A stretch of 39,013 bases of DNA from Erythrobacter sp. HI0063 (GTDB taxonomy: Bacteria > Pseudomonadota > Alphaproteobacteria > Sphingomonadales > Sphingomonadaceae). The stretch covers positions 1-39,013 of the forward strand of contig NZ_LWFF01000335.1 in NCBI RefSeq assembly GCF_001635685.1, given 5' to 3'. Below the pieces are notes generated by a model. It was not told the origin of the DNA and made no database searches. It saw nothing but the letters and a program-made list of their open reading frames with translations. The position numbers were made by a program, and so were the translations under genes. This document shows, one piece after another, positions 1 to 7,578 of this stretch. Numbering within the stretch: the stretch's first letter is position 1; every line of letters starts with the position of its first letter.

Positions 1-2322
1 GCGGACCTCGATGGCGGCGAATATTGGCGCCATGCACGCCGCAGGGTGGCCGAGATCATGACCGCGACCCTCGAACGGGCAGGAACCCAACGGCACTATA
101 CGCATCTCTCGAATGCTGAGCGTGGGCTCGTCCACAAACCCCAGAAGAAGCTCGACAAGCGCAAGACGCGGACCGCGCGGGAGGGCGAATTCGTAGCCGA
201 TGTCGAGGCCAACCGCGGGGTGATCGAAGCCAATCTGCGGCTCGAAAGAGCTCTCGAAACGAAGCGGGAAGAACGCCGAAAGAGAGCCCTGAAGCGCCGG
301 CTTGCGGTACTAGCGAAGCTGGAACTGGCGGTCAGATCGCCCCTTGCTTTGCGCCCTCTCGCTGGTGTCGGAGGGGACGCCGATAGCGCATCCACCGCCC
401 TTGTCAGTGGCGTGACGAGCCATAAGCCCGGTCCATCGCTGCGCGGGGTCGCAGCACCCAGAGAACGATTGCCCACAGCGGCTATCGCTCCGGTCGAAGT
501 GACACAGATCGCGGCCCAGACACCGCTTGAGAAGGTGGAGATGCGGCTTGAGGAAGGCTCGGGTACGCGCCCGTTCAAGTCGGTCGAGGGCAACATCGAT
601 CCAGGACCGAAGACGAGCTTGAAGGCTGCCCTGTCATCAGGCGCTGACACTTTCCCATCCATCAATCCGGTCGCGCCGGCGTCGTCGCCACCCCCGGCGC
701 TTGCTCCCGTGTCGCCCTTCTCATACCCAACCGCCGATCTGAAGCCAGTTGCGCCTATGGTGTCGCCTCCAGCGTCTCTACGCCCCGTAATCGGAGCGAC
801 CGATAGAGACATCGTCCTTCGGCCGGTGGCTACGATTGCGCCTTCCGTGAACGCCCTCGGAATCTCGAAAGTGTCCCTAGTAAGCCCAACGATCCAGACA
901 CCGCCGATACTGCGTCGGATCGAAGCGCCGCAGGATTATTCGCCCGTGACAGCCCCGGTAGCGTCGCCCACAGTCGAGAATTGGCCGTCCATCCGCCCTA
1001 TCGCTCCGGTCTCCGTGACTGCCCAATCCTTACCGGGACTGCGTCATGTCCGACCGGTCAAACCTTTCTCTGATCCGGGTGTGCAACTGCAGCCGGTCAT
1101 GGCGCCTGGCTCCCATCCGACCCCTGATCTTCGCCCTGTCGAGCTCCCGCAGGCGAGGGAAATGCCGATCATCCGCGCCGTCTCGCCGCAGCGGGCCCAT
1201 TCGCCCGTGATAGCCCCGGTAGCGTCGCCCAGAATCAAGAATTGGCCGTCCATTCGCCCTGTCGCTCCGGTTTCCGCGACTGCCCAATCCTTACCGGGAT
1301 TGCGTCATGTCCGACCGGTCAAACCTTACTCTGATCCACGTGTGCGACTGCAGCCGGTCCAGGCGCCTGGCTCCCATCCGAGCCCTGATCTTAGCCCCGT
1401 CGAGCTCCCGCAGGCGAGGAAAATGCCGGTCATCCGCGCCGTTTCGCTGCCGCGGGAATGGCCGGCGATCAAATCGGTGTCCCCGGTGTCCGTGCCTGTC
1501 CAAACCGCGAAGCCGGGCTTTCCCTTCGGCCTCACATCGGTCGACCCTCCAGGTGAAGCGCGGACCGATTCCGAACTGGTCGACACGATGCGTGATTTTG
1601 TCGAGCGGCTCGAACGGATCGCGCGAGAAATCTCGGCCAAGCGCGGGCAGGAGGCGCAGGTCCCGCAATCCGCGGGCAGAAACAAGGTGGATCCTGCGGC
1701 ACGCGATCTGCCTCCCGCGAGCGATGCGAACGACACACTTGCAAGCGAAATCGAGACCGCTCGCGCCTTTGTCGCCCGGGTCAAGGACAAGGCAATTCAT
1801 GTCGGCAGCACCGAACAGGGACTGGTCCTGCCGCAGCCGATCTACTGGTCAGGCAACCGCCTGAAGTTGCGGGGCTTGAGCGATCCTGCGGTGCAAGCCG
1901 AACTCGTCCGGATGGAGCAGCGCCAGGCTGCGTTCATGCGGCATATCCATCCGATCCTGCGCGAGGTCGTGACCGCTAAGATGCTCGTCAGAGGCAATGC
2001 CGCCATCATCGACGCGCTGCCTGAGAAAGAGCGGGAGGGGGCCCGCCGCTGGGCCACCACGGGTATGTGGCCTACTCTGTTGCGCTGGGTGACCGAAGAG
2101 GGCGAGCGCCGCAGCAAACGCGATCTGCGGCGCTGGAAAAGCGCACGGGACAAGGCCGATGGCTCGCAGTTCGCCCTCGCGGCCAAGGCCGCAAGTCAAG
2201 TTGGGAAATGGCCCCTCGAACTCGATGCCGACGACTGGCGAGCGCTGCAGGAGGGCGCCGATCGGCATCGTGCGAACTTGGCGGCACACCAGGCGCGGGC
2301 CCGCTCGCAAGGTATCGTCTGA
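1..2322 (+). CDS. Putative MobA/MobL-type relaxase, C-terminal part (5' end outside window)
   Basis: The reading frame is open from the first base, so the gene begins upstream; a GTG at 46 is probably internal. The first visible residues (about 15-45, including LERAG...HLSNAERGL) resemble the end of the relaxase domain of MobA/MobL mobilisation proteins, where an 'ALERAG...H+S..ERG' segment follows the nuclease domain. The catalytic part would lie outside the window, so this is an inference. Next come a Lys/Arg-rich helical stretch, a long Pro/Ser/Val-rich low-complexity region (about residues 125-500) with an 87-residue tandem duplication, and a charged helical C-terminal domain rich in Trp, Arg and Glu. 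If correct, the protein would nick and pilot a mobilisable element. Another large plasmid or ICE protein is possible. Downstream genes on the same strand are nucleases and unknown proteins. Confidence 0.5.
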   Translation, partial: ADLDGGEYWRHARRRVAEIMTATLERAGTQRHYTHLSNAERGLVHKPQKKLDKRKTRTAREGEFVADVEANRGVIEANLRLERALETKREERRKRALKRRLAVLAKLELAVRSPLALRPLAGVGGDADSASTALVSGVTSHKPGPSLRGVAAPRERLPTAAIAPVEVTQIAAQTPLEKVEMRLEEGSGTRPFKSVEGNIDPGPKTSLKAALSSGADTFPSINPVAPASSPPPALAPVSPFSYPTADLKPVAPMVSPPASLRPVIGATDRDIVLRPVATIAPSVNALGISKVSLVSPTIQTPPILRRIEAPQDYSPVTAPVASPTVENWPSIRPIAPVSVTAQSLPGLRHVRPVKPFSDPGVQLQPVMAPGSHPTPDLRPVELPQAREMPIIRAVSPQRAHSPVIAPVASPRIKNWPSIRPVAPVSATAQSLPGLRHVRPVKPYSDPRVRLQPVQAPGSHPSPDLSPVELPQARKMPVIRAVSLPREWPAIKSVSPVSVPVQTAKPGFPFGLTSVDPPGEARTDSELVDTMRDFVERLERIAREISAKRGQEAQVPQSAGRNKVDPAARDLPPASDANDTLASEIETARAFVARVKDKAIHVGSTEQGLVLPQPIYWSGNRLKLRGLSDPAVQAELVRMEQRQAAFMRHIHPILREVVTAKMLVRGNAAIIDALPEKEREGARRWATTGMWPTLLRWVTEEGERRSKRDLRRWKSARDKADGSQFALAAKAASQVGKWPLELDADDWRALQEGADRHRANLAAHQARARSQGIV
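940..1461 (+). repeat. Tandem 261-bp (87-codon) duplication inside the relaxase-like gene
   Basis: Unit 1 (940-1200) and unit 2 (1201-1461) are near-identical in DNA. Both begin with tcgcccgtga and contain the same landmarks, such as gaattggccgtcc and tgcgtcatgtccgaccggtc. The period of 261 bp is a multiple of three, so the frame is kept and the protein carries two copies of an 87-residue Pro-rich block (landmarks NWPSIRP, SLPGLRHVRPVKP, PVELPQAR). Shorter xLRPVxxP-like units on either side suggest that the whole linker grew by duplication. Confidence 0.9.
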
Positions 2323-2502
2323 ACGCGATCCTTCTGGTCGCTTGCCCGCTATTTGCGCACCCATGCCACCGCAGGTGGAAAAGGTTCGGCCTCCCAGGAG
2401 GTCTTCTGAATTCTCGAGGCTGACGGTGCAGCAGAGGGTGAAGGGGTGAAGGAAAAGGCTTCGCCGCGAGACCCTCGTGTCACAGCCACCGAGGAGAATA
2501 TC

Positions 2503-3414
2503 ATGATATCGAAAAGCCCCTGCGGGCCTACGCAGGCCGACGAGGACGTGCGGATCCTGCGCCGCATCACGCCGCTTTGCGAATGGCGAGCCCCCACCGA
2601 TGCGGGGCCGCCTTTTATGAAGATCGCCGTGCTCGATACCGAAACCACCGGGTTCGATCCGCAATATGACGAGCTGATCGAGATCGCCGTCGCCCTTATC
2701 GTCATTGACGAAAAAGGCCGGGTGATTGCGGTCGAGAGCTTGCGGAGCGGCATGCAGCAGTCATGCCGACCGATCGAACCTGAGATCAGCGGGATCACGG
2801 GGATCACCACCGAAATGGTCGAAGGCAAGCGGTTCGTGCCGCAGCAAATCGCCGATCACCTTGCCGAGGCGAATGCTTGCCTTGCCTTCAACGTCGCGTT
2901 CGATCGGCGCCACCTTGAGGAACTCGTGCCGGAGGTCGGCTCTATGCCGTGGATCTGCGCGATGGCGGATGTCGACTGGCACGGCCTCGGCTTCGATGGT
3001 CGCGCGCAGGGGTATCTGCTGATGCAGGCTGGCCTGTTCAATCCCGTCGCGCACCGCGCTGGCGACGATGTCGCCAGCCTCGTCAATCTCCTCGCGCATG
3101 TGTGCGAGGACGGACGCACCGTCATGGCCCACGCCCTCGAAGGTGCGAAGGCCGCCAGCTGGCGCTTCGAAGCAAGCGATCTGCCGCATCGCCTGCAAAA
3201 GGACGCGTATCGGCGCGGCTATCGCCGATCGTATCACGGTGTCTATCACAAGCTCGTGCGCGAGCCGGACCATGACGCCGAGAGCGCTTGGTACCGCGAA
3301 CTGGTCGGTCGCGATCCGACCATCGTCCCGGTCGACTGGATCGACCGCTACCGCGCCGAATGGACGTGGGAACCGGTGAAACGGGAAGTGGAAGTGGCGC
3401 ACTGGCGGCGCTGA
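2503..3414 (+). CDS. DnaQ-like 3'-5' exonuclease (DEDDh family)
   Basis: The protein carries the three exonuclease motifs of the DEDDh family: Exo I DTETTG (D45, E47), Exo II NVAFDRRHL (D134) and Exo III HRAGDD (H184, D189). Such enzymes remove nucleotides from DNA or RNA 3' ends using two metal ions; examples are the Pol III epsilon subunit and RNase T-like proteins. About 40 residues precede the fold and about 110 follow it; the C-terminal part (Arg/Tyr/Trp-rich) is unrecognised and is not the usual epsilon tail. ATG 2503 was chosen because GAGGAG lies six bases upstream; a GTG at 2446 and an ATG at 2617 (directly before Exo I) are alternatives. It sits among plasmid-like genes, so a role in element maintenance is likelier than as the chromosomal proofreader. 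Confidence 0.85.
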   Translation: MISKSPCGPTQADEDVRILRRITPLCEWRAPTDAGPPFMKIAVLDTETTGFDPQYDELIEIAVALIVIDEKGRVIAVESLRSGMQQSCRPIEPEISGITGITTEMVEGKRFVPQQIADHLAEANACLAFNVAFDRRHLEELVPEVGSMPWICAMADVDWHGLGFDGRAQGYLLMQAGLFNPVAHRAGDDVASLVNLLAHVCEDGRTVMAHALEGAKAASWRFEASDLPHRLQKDAYRRGYRRSYHGVYHKLVREPDHDAESAWYRELVGRDPTIVPVDWIDRYRAEWTWEPVKREVEVAHWRR

Positions 3415-3484
3415 TGGTGGGCCATCCGGTTGAGGGAAAAGGCTCCGGCGAACACGCCGTCACACTGAAATAAGGAACAGATTG

Positions 3485-4033
3485 ATGAACAATTCCCAAG
3501 CTGGTGGGCTCGAAGTCCACCGGGCGAACGCGCTCGCCCTCCGTCTCGAACTCGGATTACCCGCAATCGCGACGGGCACGTCGGCGGTCACCTTCGGCGG
3601 CGTAGTGACCGCTAGCCTGCCGGTGATGGAAGGGATTGCCCGCAAGGCATCCGACGATCGCCAGGATGCGGTCTTCGCGGTCTACAATACGGATTCGGAC
3701 ACCAAGCCCGCCTGGTATTTCTTGGTGTTCCGAATGCTGGATTCCATCGGGATGGTGCGGGTTGAGCCGGTCTCTATCGGCGCCGAAAAGGCCCTCGTCC
3801 TCGTCACCATGGATCGCAGCCGTCAGTTCGCCATCGATGAGCGTGGCATCCTCAGAGAAATGAAGGTCGCCAAGGCAACGAAGCGATCCGGGACACTCGC
3901 ACAAGCGGAGCGTCGGATCGCGGCCGCGGCGGAAGCCCTTGCTCCAGTTCTCGAGACGGGGGCGTGGAAAGCGGACACCTTCGCGTTCCAGGCGGACGGC
4001 ACCGCAGTCCCGGTAGGCACTGCGGCAGCCTGA
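3485..4033 (+). CDS. Hypothetical protein of the mobile-element region
   Basis: I do not recognise this 182-residue protein. The start is supported by AAGGA eight bases upstream; a TTG directly before the ATG is less likely. There is no signal peptide or membrane segment. The middle (about residues 70-120) reads as alternating beta strands (AWYFLVFRML, MVRVEPVSI, ALVLVTMD), followed by a basic Lys/Arg stretch and an Ala-rich helix (about 135-160). It looks like a soluble cytoplasmic protein. It follows the exonuclease on the same strand and is followed by a terminator-like hairpin, so it may end a transcript. Confidence 0.7.
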   Translation: MNNSQAGGLEVHRANALALRLELGLPAIATGTSAVTFGGVVTASLPVMEGIARKASDDRQDAVFAVYNTDSDTKPAWYFLVFRMLDSIGMVRVEPVSIGAEKALVLVTMDRSRQFAIDERGILREMKVAKATKRSGTLAQAERRIAAAAEALAPVLETGAWKADTFAFQADGTAVPVGTAAA

Positions 4034-4058
4034 CAGTTTCCAACTACCGGACTCAACG

Positions 4059-4096
4059 GGGCGGCGCTTCACCAGGAGCGCTGCCCTTTTCCGTTT
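4059..4096 (+). terminator. Rho-independent terminator-like hairpin
   Basis: GGGCGGCGCT (4059-4068) pairs with AGCGCTGCCC (4077-4086) over ten base pairs, with one G-U pair and an eight-base loop. It is followed by TTTTCCGTTTT. It lies 26 bp after one gene and 20 bp before the next start, so it can end the first transcript or attenuate the second. Confidence 0.7.
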
Positions 4097-4116
4097 TGCA
4101 GCAAGGGACCATTTCC

Positions 4117-4701
4117 ATGGCCGATATCTTACGGCGGCATCCGCAAATCCTGTGCTCTCTCGCGATCATCCGCGACCGAAGCGAATTCGCTAGCCGCTCG
4201 GCTATCCGTTCGACCGCGATCTTCACCGTCACTCGCAGCAGACGAGCGGGGGCGAGGTTCGCCCTCGATCATCGCGCCTTCGACGGGAGAGCGACCCGTG
4301 CGGAAATCCTTTCCGGTATCGCTGAACGCCTTCCGTTCGGCGCAACCGTGATCGCACACGCCTCGCGTACACCGCAGCACTACTTCCGCCACGCGTTCGC
4401 CGCAGGTGGACCGCTCCCACCGGCCGACCTGCAATTACTCCAACGCGAACGTCGGGATCTCGACTTCCTGCCGCTCGAATGCGCGAACCTTGCGATGGAG
4501 GAGATCGCCGCAGCGTATCGGATCGAGCGGGCGGGGCCCGGTTCCAACATCCTCTCACGGTCGCACAGAGCACCGGACGAGGCGCAGTGCTTGTGGCTGG
4601 CCTTCCTCTGGTCGCAATTTCCCCCGCACGAGCGAACCTCGCTGAGCACGGCGTGGGAAGCGTGGCGCGCCATCGAGCGAGCGCGGTCCGTCGGATTCTG
4701 A
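4117..4701 (+). CDS. Hypothetical protein of the mobile-element region
   Basis: This 194-residue protein is not recognised. ATG 4117 is preceded by AAGGGA at eight bases; the frame is open further upstream, but that would run back into the previous gene and the terminator. The sequence is rich in Arg, Ala and short helices, with no signal peptide or transmembrane segment. The C-terminal third (LWLAFLWSQFPPHERTSLS, TAWEAWRAIERAR) looks helical and amphipathic. It sits between an unknown gene and a PolB-exonuclease-like gene, all on the same strand. No function is proposed. Confidence 0.65.
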   Translation: MADILRRHPQILCSLAIIRDRSEFASRSAIRSTAIFTVTRSRRAGARFALDHRAFDGRATRAEILSGIAERLPFGATVIAHASRTPQHYFRHAFAAGGPLPPADLQLLQRERRDLDFLPLECANLAMEEIAAAYRIERAGPGSNILSRSHRAPDEAQCLWLAFLWSQFPPHERTSLSTAWEAWRAIERARSVGF

Positions 4702-4752
4702 TCACAGGAAGGGGAGCGGGTTGGCGGGACCAACCTGAAGAGGGAAAATACA

Positions 4753-5532
4753 ATGCTGAAACTGACGTTCATCGATACCGAATCCGCATGGGACGAATAT
4801 CTCCACGAGGATTACCGCGCGATCGATCCCAAAGGCGTGGCGAAGCTTGAGCGCCAAGGCCGTAAACGCCATAACCAAGCCTGCAAGCGCATTTTCGCCG
4901 CCGCCGCGCTCGACATCATCATCGGTGATGAACGCACTTTGGTGATCGAGGGGCTGTCCGCCTGGACCGAGCGTGAGCACGGCGACGAGCAAGCGATCGT
5001 CGAGGGCCTGTTCGATCACATCCGGTTCCGTCCGGACCATCGGGTGGTCACCTATGGCGGGCTCGCAGCGGAACTCCCCCTGCTGACGCTGGCCGCGATG
5101 CAATACGGTCTGCTTCTTCCAAACCAGTTACGCGGCAATCAGCGCGTCCGTCATGGGGAGATGCGACCGCACATGGACCTCGCGCTTGAGCTCAAGGGAC
5201 AGGGGCGGGACTGGGCCCATCTGTCTGAAATAGGCTTGCGAATGGGGCTACCGCGCGACCTGTTCATCGGCAAGACCGAGGTCGAGTTTCCGCAGACCGG
5301 GCAAGACTGGATCGAGATGCGCCGCCATGTCAGCTGCGACGTCGTGCTCACCGCCATGGTGACGTTGGCGTGGTTGCGGGTGCAGGGCCGTATCAGCATC
5401 GATGTTCCATCGGCCTTATACCAGCTCGCCTACTGGTTCCTGCGCCGAACCGGCGATGAAACCCGAATGGCTGCGCCGCTTGCCCAATTGTGCATCCAGA
5501 TCTCAGAGCAATTGGCGGCTGATGTGACGTGA
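4753..5532 (+). CDS. PolB-type 3'-5' exonuclease-like protein (DNA_pol_B_exo2-like)
   Basis: The N-terminus FIDTES (D8, E10) looks like Exo I of an RNase H-fold exonuclease. VTYGG...ELPLL (about 99-111) matches the position of the Exo II 'NGxxFDxPvL' block of the PolB-related exonuclease family (Pfam DNA_pol_B_exo2). HMDLALEL (D142) and SCDVVLTAM (D196) fit the later acidic ligands of that family. The Exo II asparagine and aspartate are not conserved, so activity is uncertain. The upstream sequence gaagagggaaaataca supplies a plausible ribosome site. The last codons lie within the left end of a decayed insertion sequence (from 5525), so the natural C-terminus may have been replaced. It would be the second 3'-5' exonuclease fold within 2.5 kb. 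Confidence 0.65.
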   Translation: MLKLTFIDTESAWDEYLHEDYRAIDPKGVAKLERQGRKRHNQACKRIFAAAALDIIIGDERTLVIEGLSAWTEREHGDEQAIVEGLFDHIRFRPDHRVVTYGGLAAELPLLTLAAMQYGLLLPNQLRGNQRVRHGEMRPHMDLALELKGQGRDWAHLSEIGLRMGLPRDLFIGKTEVEFPQTGQDWIEMRRHVSCDVVLTAMVTLAWLRVQGRISIDVPSALYQLAYWFLRRTGDETRMAAPLAQLCIQISEQLAADVT

Positions 5533-5600
5533 CCTCCTGATTTCCCGGCAGTCTCGATTAGAGGCTGGCCTTGAAGAAAGGACGGACGAGATGCCCCAAA
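5525..5600 (+). mobile_element. Solo left end of an IS3-type element (remnant)
   Basis: The sequence from TGACGTGACC closely matches the left end of the nearly intact copy at 7513. It keeps the terminal repeat, the GATTAGAG motif, the AAGGACGGACGAG ribosome site and an ATG at 5591 in the position of the orfA start. After that ATG the similarity stops and AT-rich sequence begins. The stop codon of the upstream exonuclease-like gene (TGA 5530-5532) lies inside the terminal repeat. Confidence 0.85.
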
Positions 5601-5630
5601 TCCGATCGGTGTGTTTTTATTATCCCTCGC

Positions 5631-6215
5631 TCAGGAGCATCCGCCAAGGTTAGATCTAGAAAAAATATCGGAAAAAAGCACTCCCTCTAGCTCCGGAGAC
5701 TCAAGCTCGCTTAGCTCAAATACTTTATGATTGCCGAAGTAAGACGTCAGACGCCCTTCCTTTGAATTATCGATAAGAAAACTGCGGACCTCAGCTCTCG
5801 AATTTACTATATAAGCAAATTGACCCTGCCCTTCGACCATAAAAATAAATTCTCGTTGGGTTAAACCCGAGTGATGGATTAGCCGATCGTAAAAACCAAC
5901 AACTCTTCCAGCAATCTCATTTGCGGCAACAAAATCACCAACTTGACCTTGCAAACCGCATTGCCTCTTCCAGACCATCTTAAGTTCGGAGCTGTCCAAA
6001 CAAAAAATGCTCTTATTCGAACAATCAGTCAACGGGCGGGCTACAACTCGATCGGCGATAGGTGAAAAAATCCTATTTCGCTCTAGGTCGATCTGAAATG
6101 CTGGGATTACAGTGTATTGGTCCGAAGAGAGTTCGCGACTTTCTGCCGGAGCACATGTGAAGACTATTAACCCTAACAGTAGATTTCGTATCGCGGTTGG
6201 TATGGAATTTCTCAT
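5631..6215 (-). CDS. Secreted hypothetical protein, possible partner of the HExxH protein
   Basis: This 194-residue protein has a clear N-terminal signal peptide: a short basic start, the hydrophobic run LLLGLIVFTCAPA, and a likely signal peptidase I site near A-P-A|E-S (about residue 24). It is therefore probably periplasmic or secreted. The cysteine at residue 21 lacks a proper lipobox. The mature part has several cysteines and mixed alpha/beta character but no motif I recognise. GGAGGAG six bases before the ATG supports the start. It lies 68 bp downstream of the HExxH protein gene on the same strand and shares its AT-rich composition, so the two are probably co-transcribed. An inhibitor or immunity role is a guess from position and localisation only. 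Confidence 0.75.
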   Translation of the reverse strand: MRNSIPTAIRNLLLGLIVFTCAPAESRELSSDQYTVIPAFQIDLERNRIFSPIADRVVARPLTDCSNKSIFCLDSSELKMVWKRQCGLQGQVGDFVAANEIAGRVVGFYDRLIHHSGLTQREFIFMVEGQGQFAYIVNSRAEVRSFLIDNSKEGRLTSYFGNHKVFELSELESPELEGVLFSDIFSRSNLGGCS

Positions 6216-6283
6216 ATTTCACTCCTCCGTCCCTGTTTCAATTGGGACGATGGCACCGCAATACGGCGATGCCCAATGCGCAA

Positions 6284-7306
6284 TCAATACAACTCGATGT
6301 TCTGATTAACATTCCCACCACCGCCGGAATATCCCCCCGAGGTACCGCCCCCACCAGAACCAGTGGTTCCGCCGGAACTAGTGCCTCCTGTGGCTGTCCC
6401 ACCGGTCGGAGAAGCTCCCCCCTCGCCGCCACCGCACTCGTTAGCTTGTTGCTCACCGGCTTCACCCGCCCCTGGCTGGATCGACACAGTAAGGGTCAAA
6501 GAAGTACTGTAACCCTTACCAGGGCTTCCCCAGAAACTCGAACTTCCGGACTCGCCCAAAATAGCCCTACCGACAGAGTTATTCATACTTTCTAAATCAG
6601 CAAATGCATCAGTAGTACGCCATATTTCTGTTATTTGCTCCTGACTCAAACCGGTCAAATCAGCGGAATTTGCGCTATACCATTGTTGAAATAACCCGTT
6701 TGTTAAAGCCTCAACCGCCCGTAGTTGATGACCGACTTCGTGGACCACCAGCCAGTCGGCGATATCAGTATTGAGGACCTGCCCCTGAATTGTGGGTGAG
6801 TTAATCAAAGTAAGGAGCGCTGGATCGACGACCGCAAAATCATCAAAGCTACCACCCAACCCCGAAGCGCTTGTCATGCTGTTTGCAAAAACGAATTCGT
6901 ATCCCTTAAGAATCGCCAAAAATTCACCAGCACTGAACTCAATGTCGAATATTTCACCCGCAATATTAACTTGGCCCGAAAACACTGAATCTGGATCTAT
7001 GGTGTTTAGCTGTTCCGCTAACTCAGCAAGATATTCTTCGAAGGCTTGCTTCTGAGTGGGATCGACGCTTGGATCACTTTCCGGCGCAGTTTCATTATCA
7101 CAAAGCATTTCTTCGACGGGCGGGGGCGGGTCGCCATCACCACTATTACCAGCCTCAGTACGCGGGTCGCCGGTTTCCGATCCACCTCCCTCAAACCAAG
7201 AATCATATTCTGAACGGCTTGGCCTCCATCCTCGAACGGTGATCGTATTGCCACCCCCTACGAAGCCCAGTTCTTCTTCGGTTAGCGCGCGAAAACTGCT
7301 TGCCAT
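6284..7306 (-). CDS. Double-glycine-leader protein with HExxH zinc-protease motif and Gly-rich tail
   Basis: Residues 1-19 match the leader consensus recognised by C39 peptidase exporters: L8, T9, E12, L13, V16 and G18-G19 occupy positions -12, -11, -8, -7, -4 and -2/-1. Predicted cleavage after G19 leaves a mature protein of about 321 residues starting NTITV. Residues 189-193 are HEVGH (complement 6728-6742), the zinc-binding helix of zincin metalloproteases; DAFAD at 233-237 resembles the ExxAD third-ligand motif of gluzincins, with Asp for Glu. An acidic Pro/Gly linker precedes the domain (about 40-75), and the last 60 or so residues are rich in Gly, Ser and Thr. AGGGGG seven bases before the ATG supports the start. 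Usual cargo with such leaders is much smaller. A C39 exporter and adaptor lie 3.7 kb away on the same strand. Protease activity is inferred, not shown. Confidence 0.8.
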   Translation of the reverse strand: MASSFRALTEEELGFVGGGNTITVRGWRPSRSEYDSWFEGGGSETGDPRTEAGNSGDGDPPPPVEEMLCDNETAPESDPSVDPTQKQAFEEYLAELAEQLNTIDPDSVFSGQVNIAGEIFDIEFSAGEFLAILKGYEFVFANSMTSASGLGGSFDDFAVVDPALLTLINSPTIQGQVLNTDIADWLVVHEVGHQLRAVEALTNGLFQQWYSANSADLTGLSQEQITEIWRTTDAFADLESMNNSVGRAILGESGSSSFWGSPGKGYSTSLTLTVSIQPGAGEAGEQQANECGGGEGGASPTGGTATGGTSSGGTTGSGGGGTSGGYSGGGGNVNQNIELY

Positions 7307-7512
7307 CGTTTTTCCCCCTACCTGAAATACTAATTATTAACACGGTTCAAGGTCAGCTTGAAACTTAGATGCGCTCTGAAATTGATAGCATCAGACGTCA
7401 TCTAACAAGGCGCGGAACTTTCGCTACACCCGGTATTTGTAGACAGCAAGACCCGTCGTTTGGAGTCAAGCATTATTTCGTCAATCAGCTAGGCTTATCA
7501 CCGCCATAAACT

Positions 7513-7534
7513 TGACGTGACCCCCTGATTTTCC
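7513..7534 (+). repeat. IS left terminal inverted repeat
   Basis: It matches the reverse complement of the right end at 19 of 22 positions, including an unbroken 13-base TGACGTGACCCCC. Related ends at 5525 and 10280 begin TGACGTGACC and TGAAGTGACC, which supports this boundary. Confidence 0.9.
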
Positions 7535-7578
7535 TCCAAGTTGGATTAGAGTCCGGCCCTGACAGAAGGACGGACGAG

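Noticed and set aside
940..1461. Possible CRISPR or satellite repeat
   Set aside because: Only two in-frame, adjacent 261-bp units inside a coding gene, without spacers.
96..1800. Minus-strand open frames opposite the relaxase-like gene
   Set aside because: They are Arg/Ser-rich and carry the same 261-bp repeat in the opposite strand; the plus frame is open from the window edge and has a coherent protein.
5631..6215. Lipoprotein signal in the secreted partner protein
   Set aside because: The residues before C21 are V-F-T, not a lipobox; a signal peptidase I site after C-A-P-A fits better.
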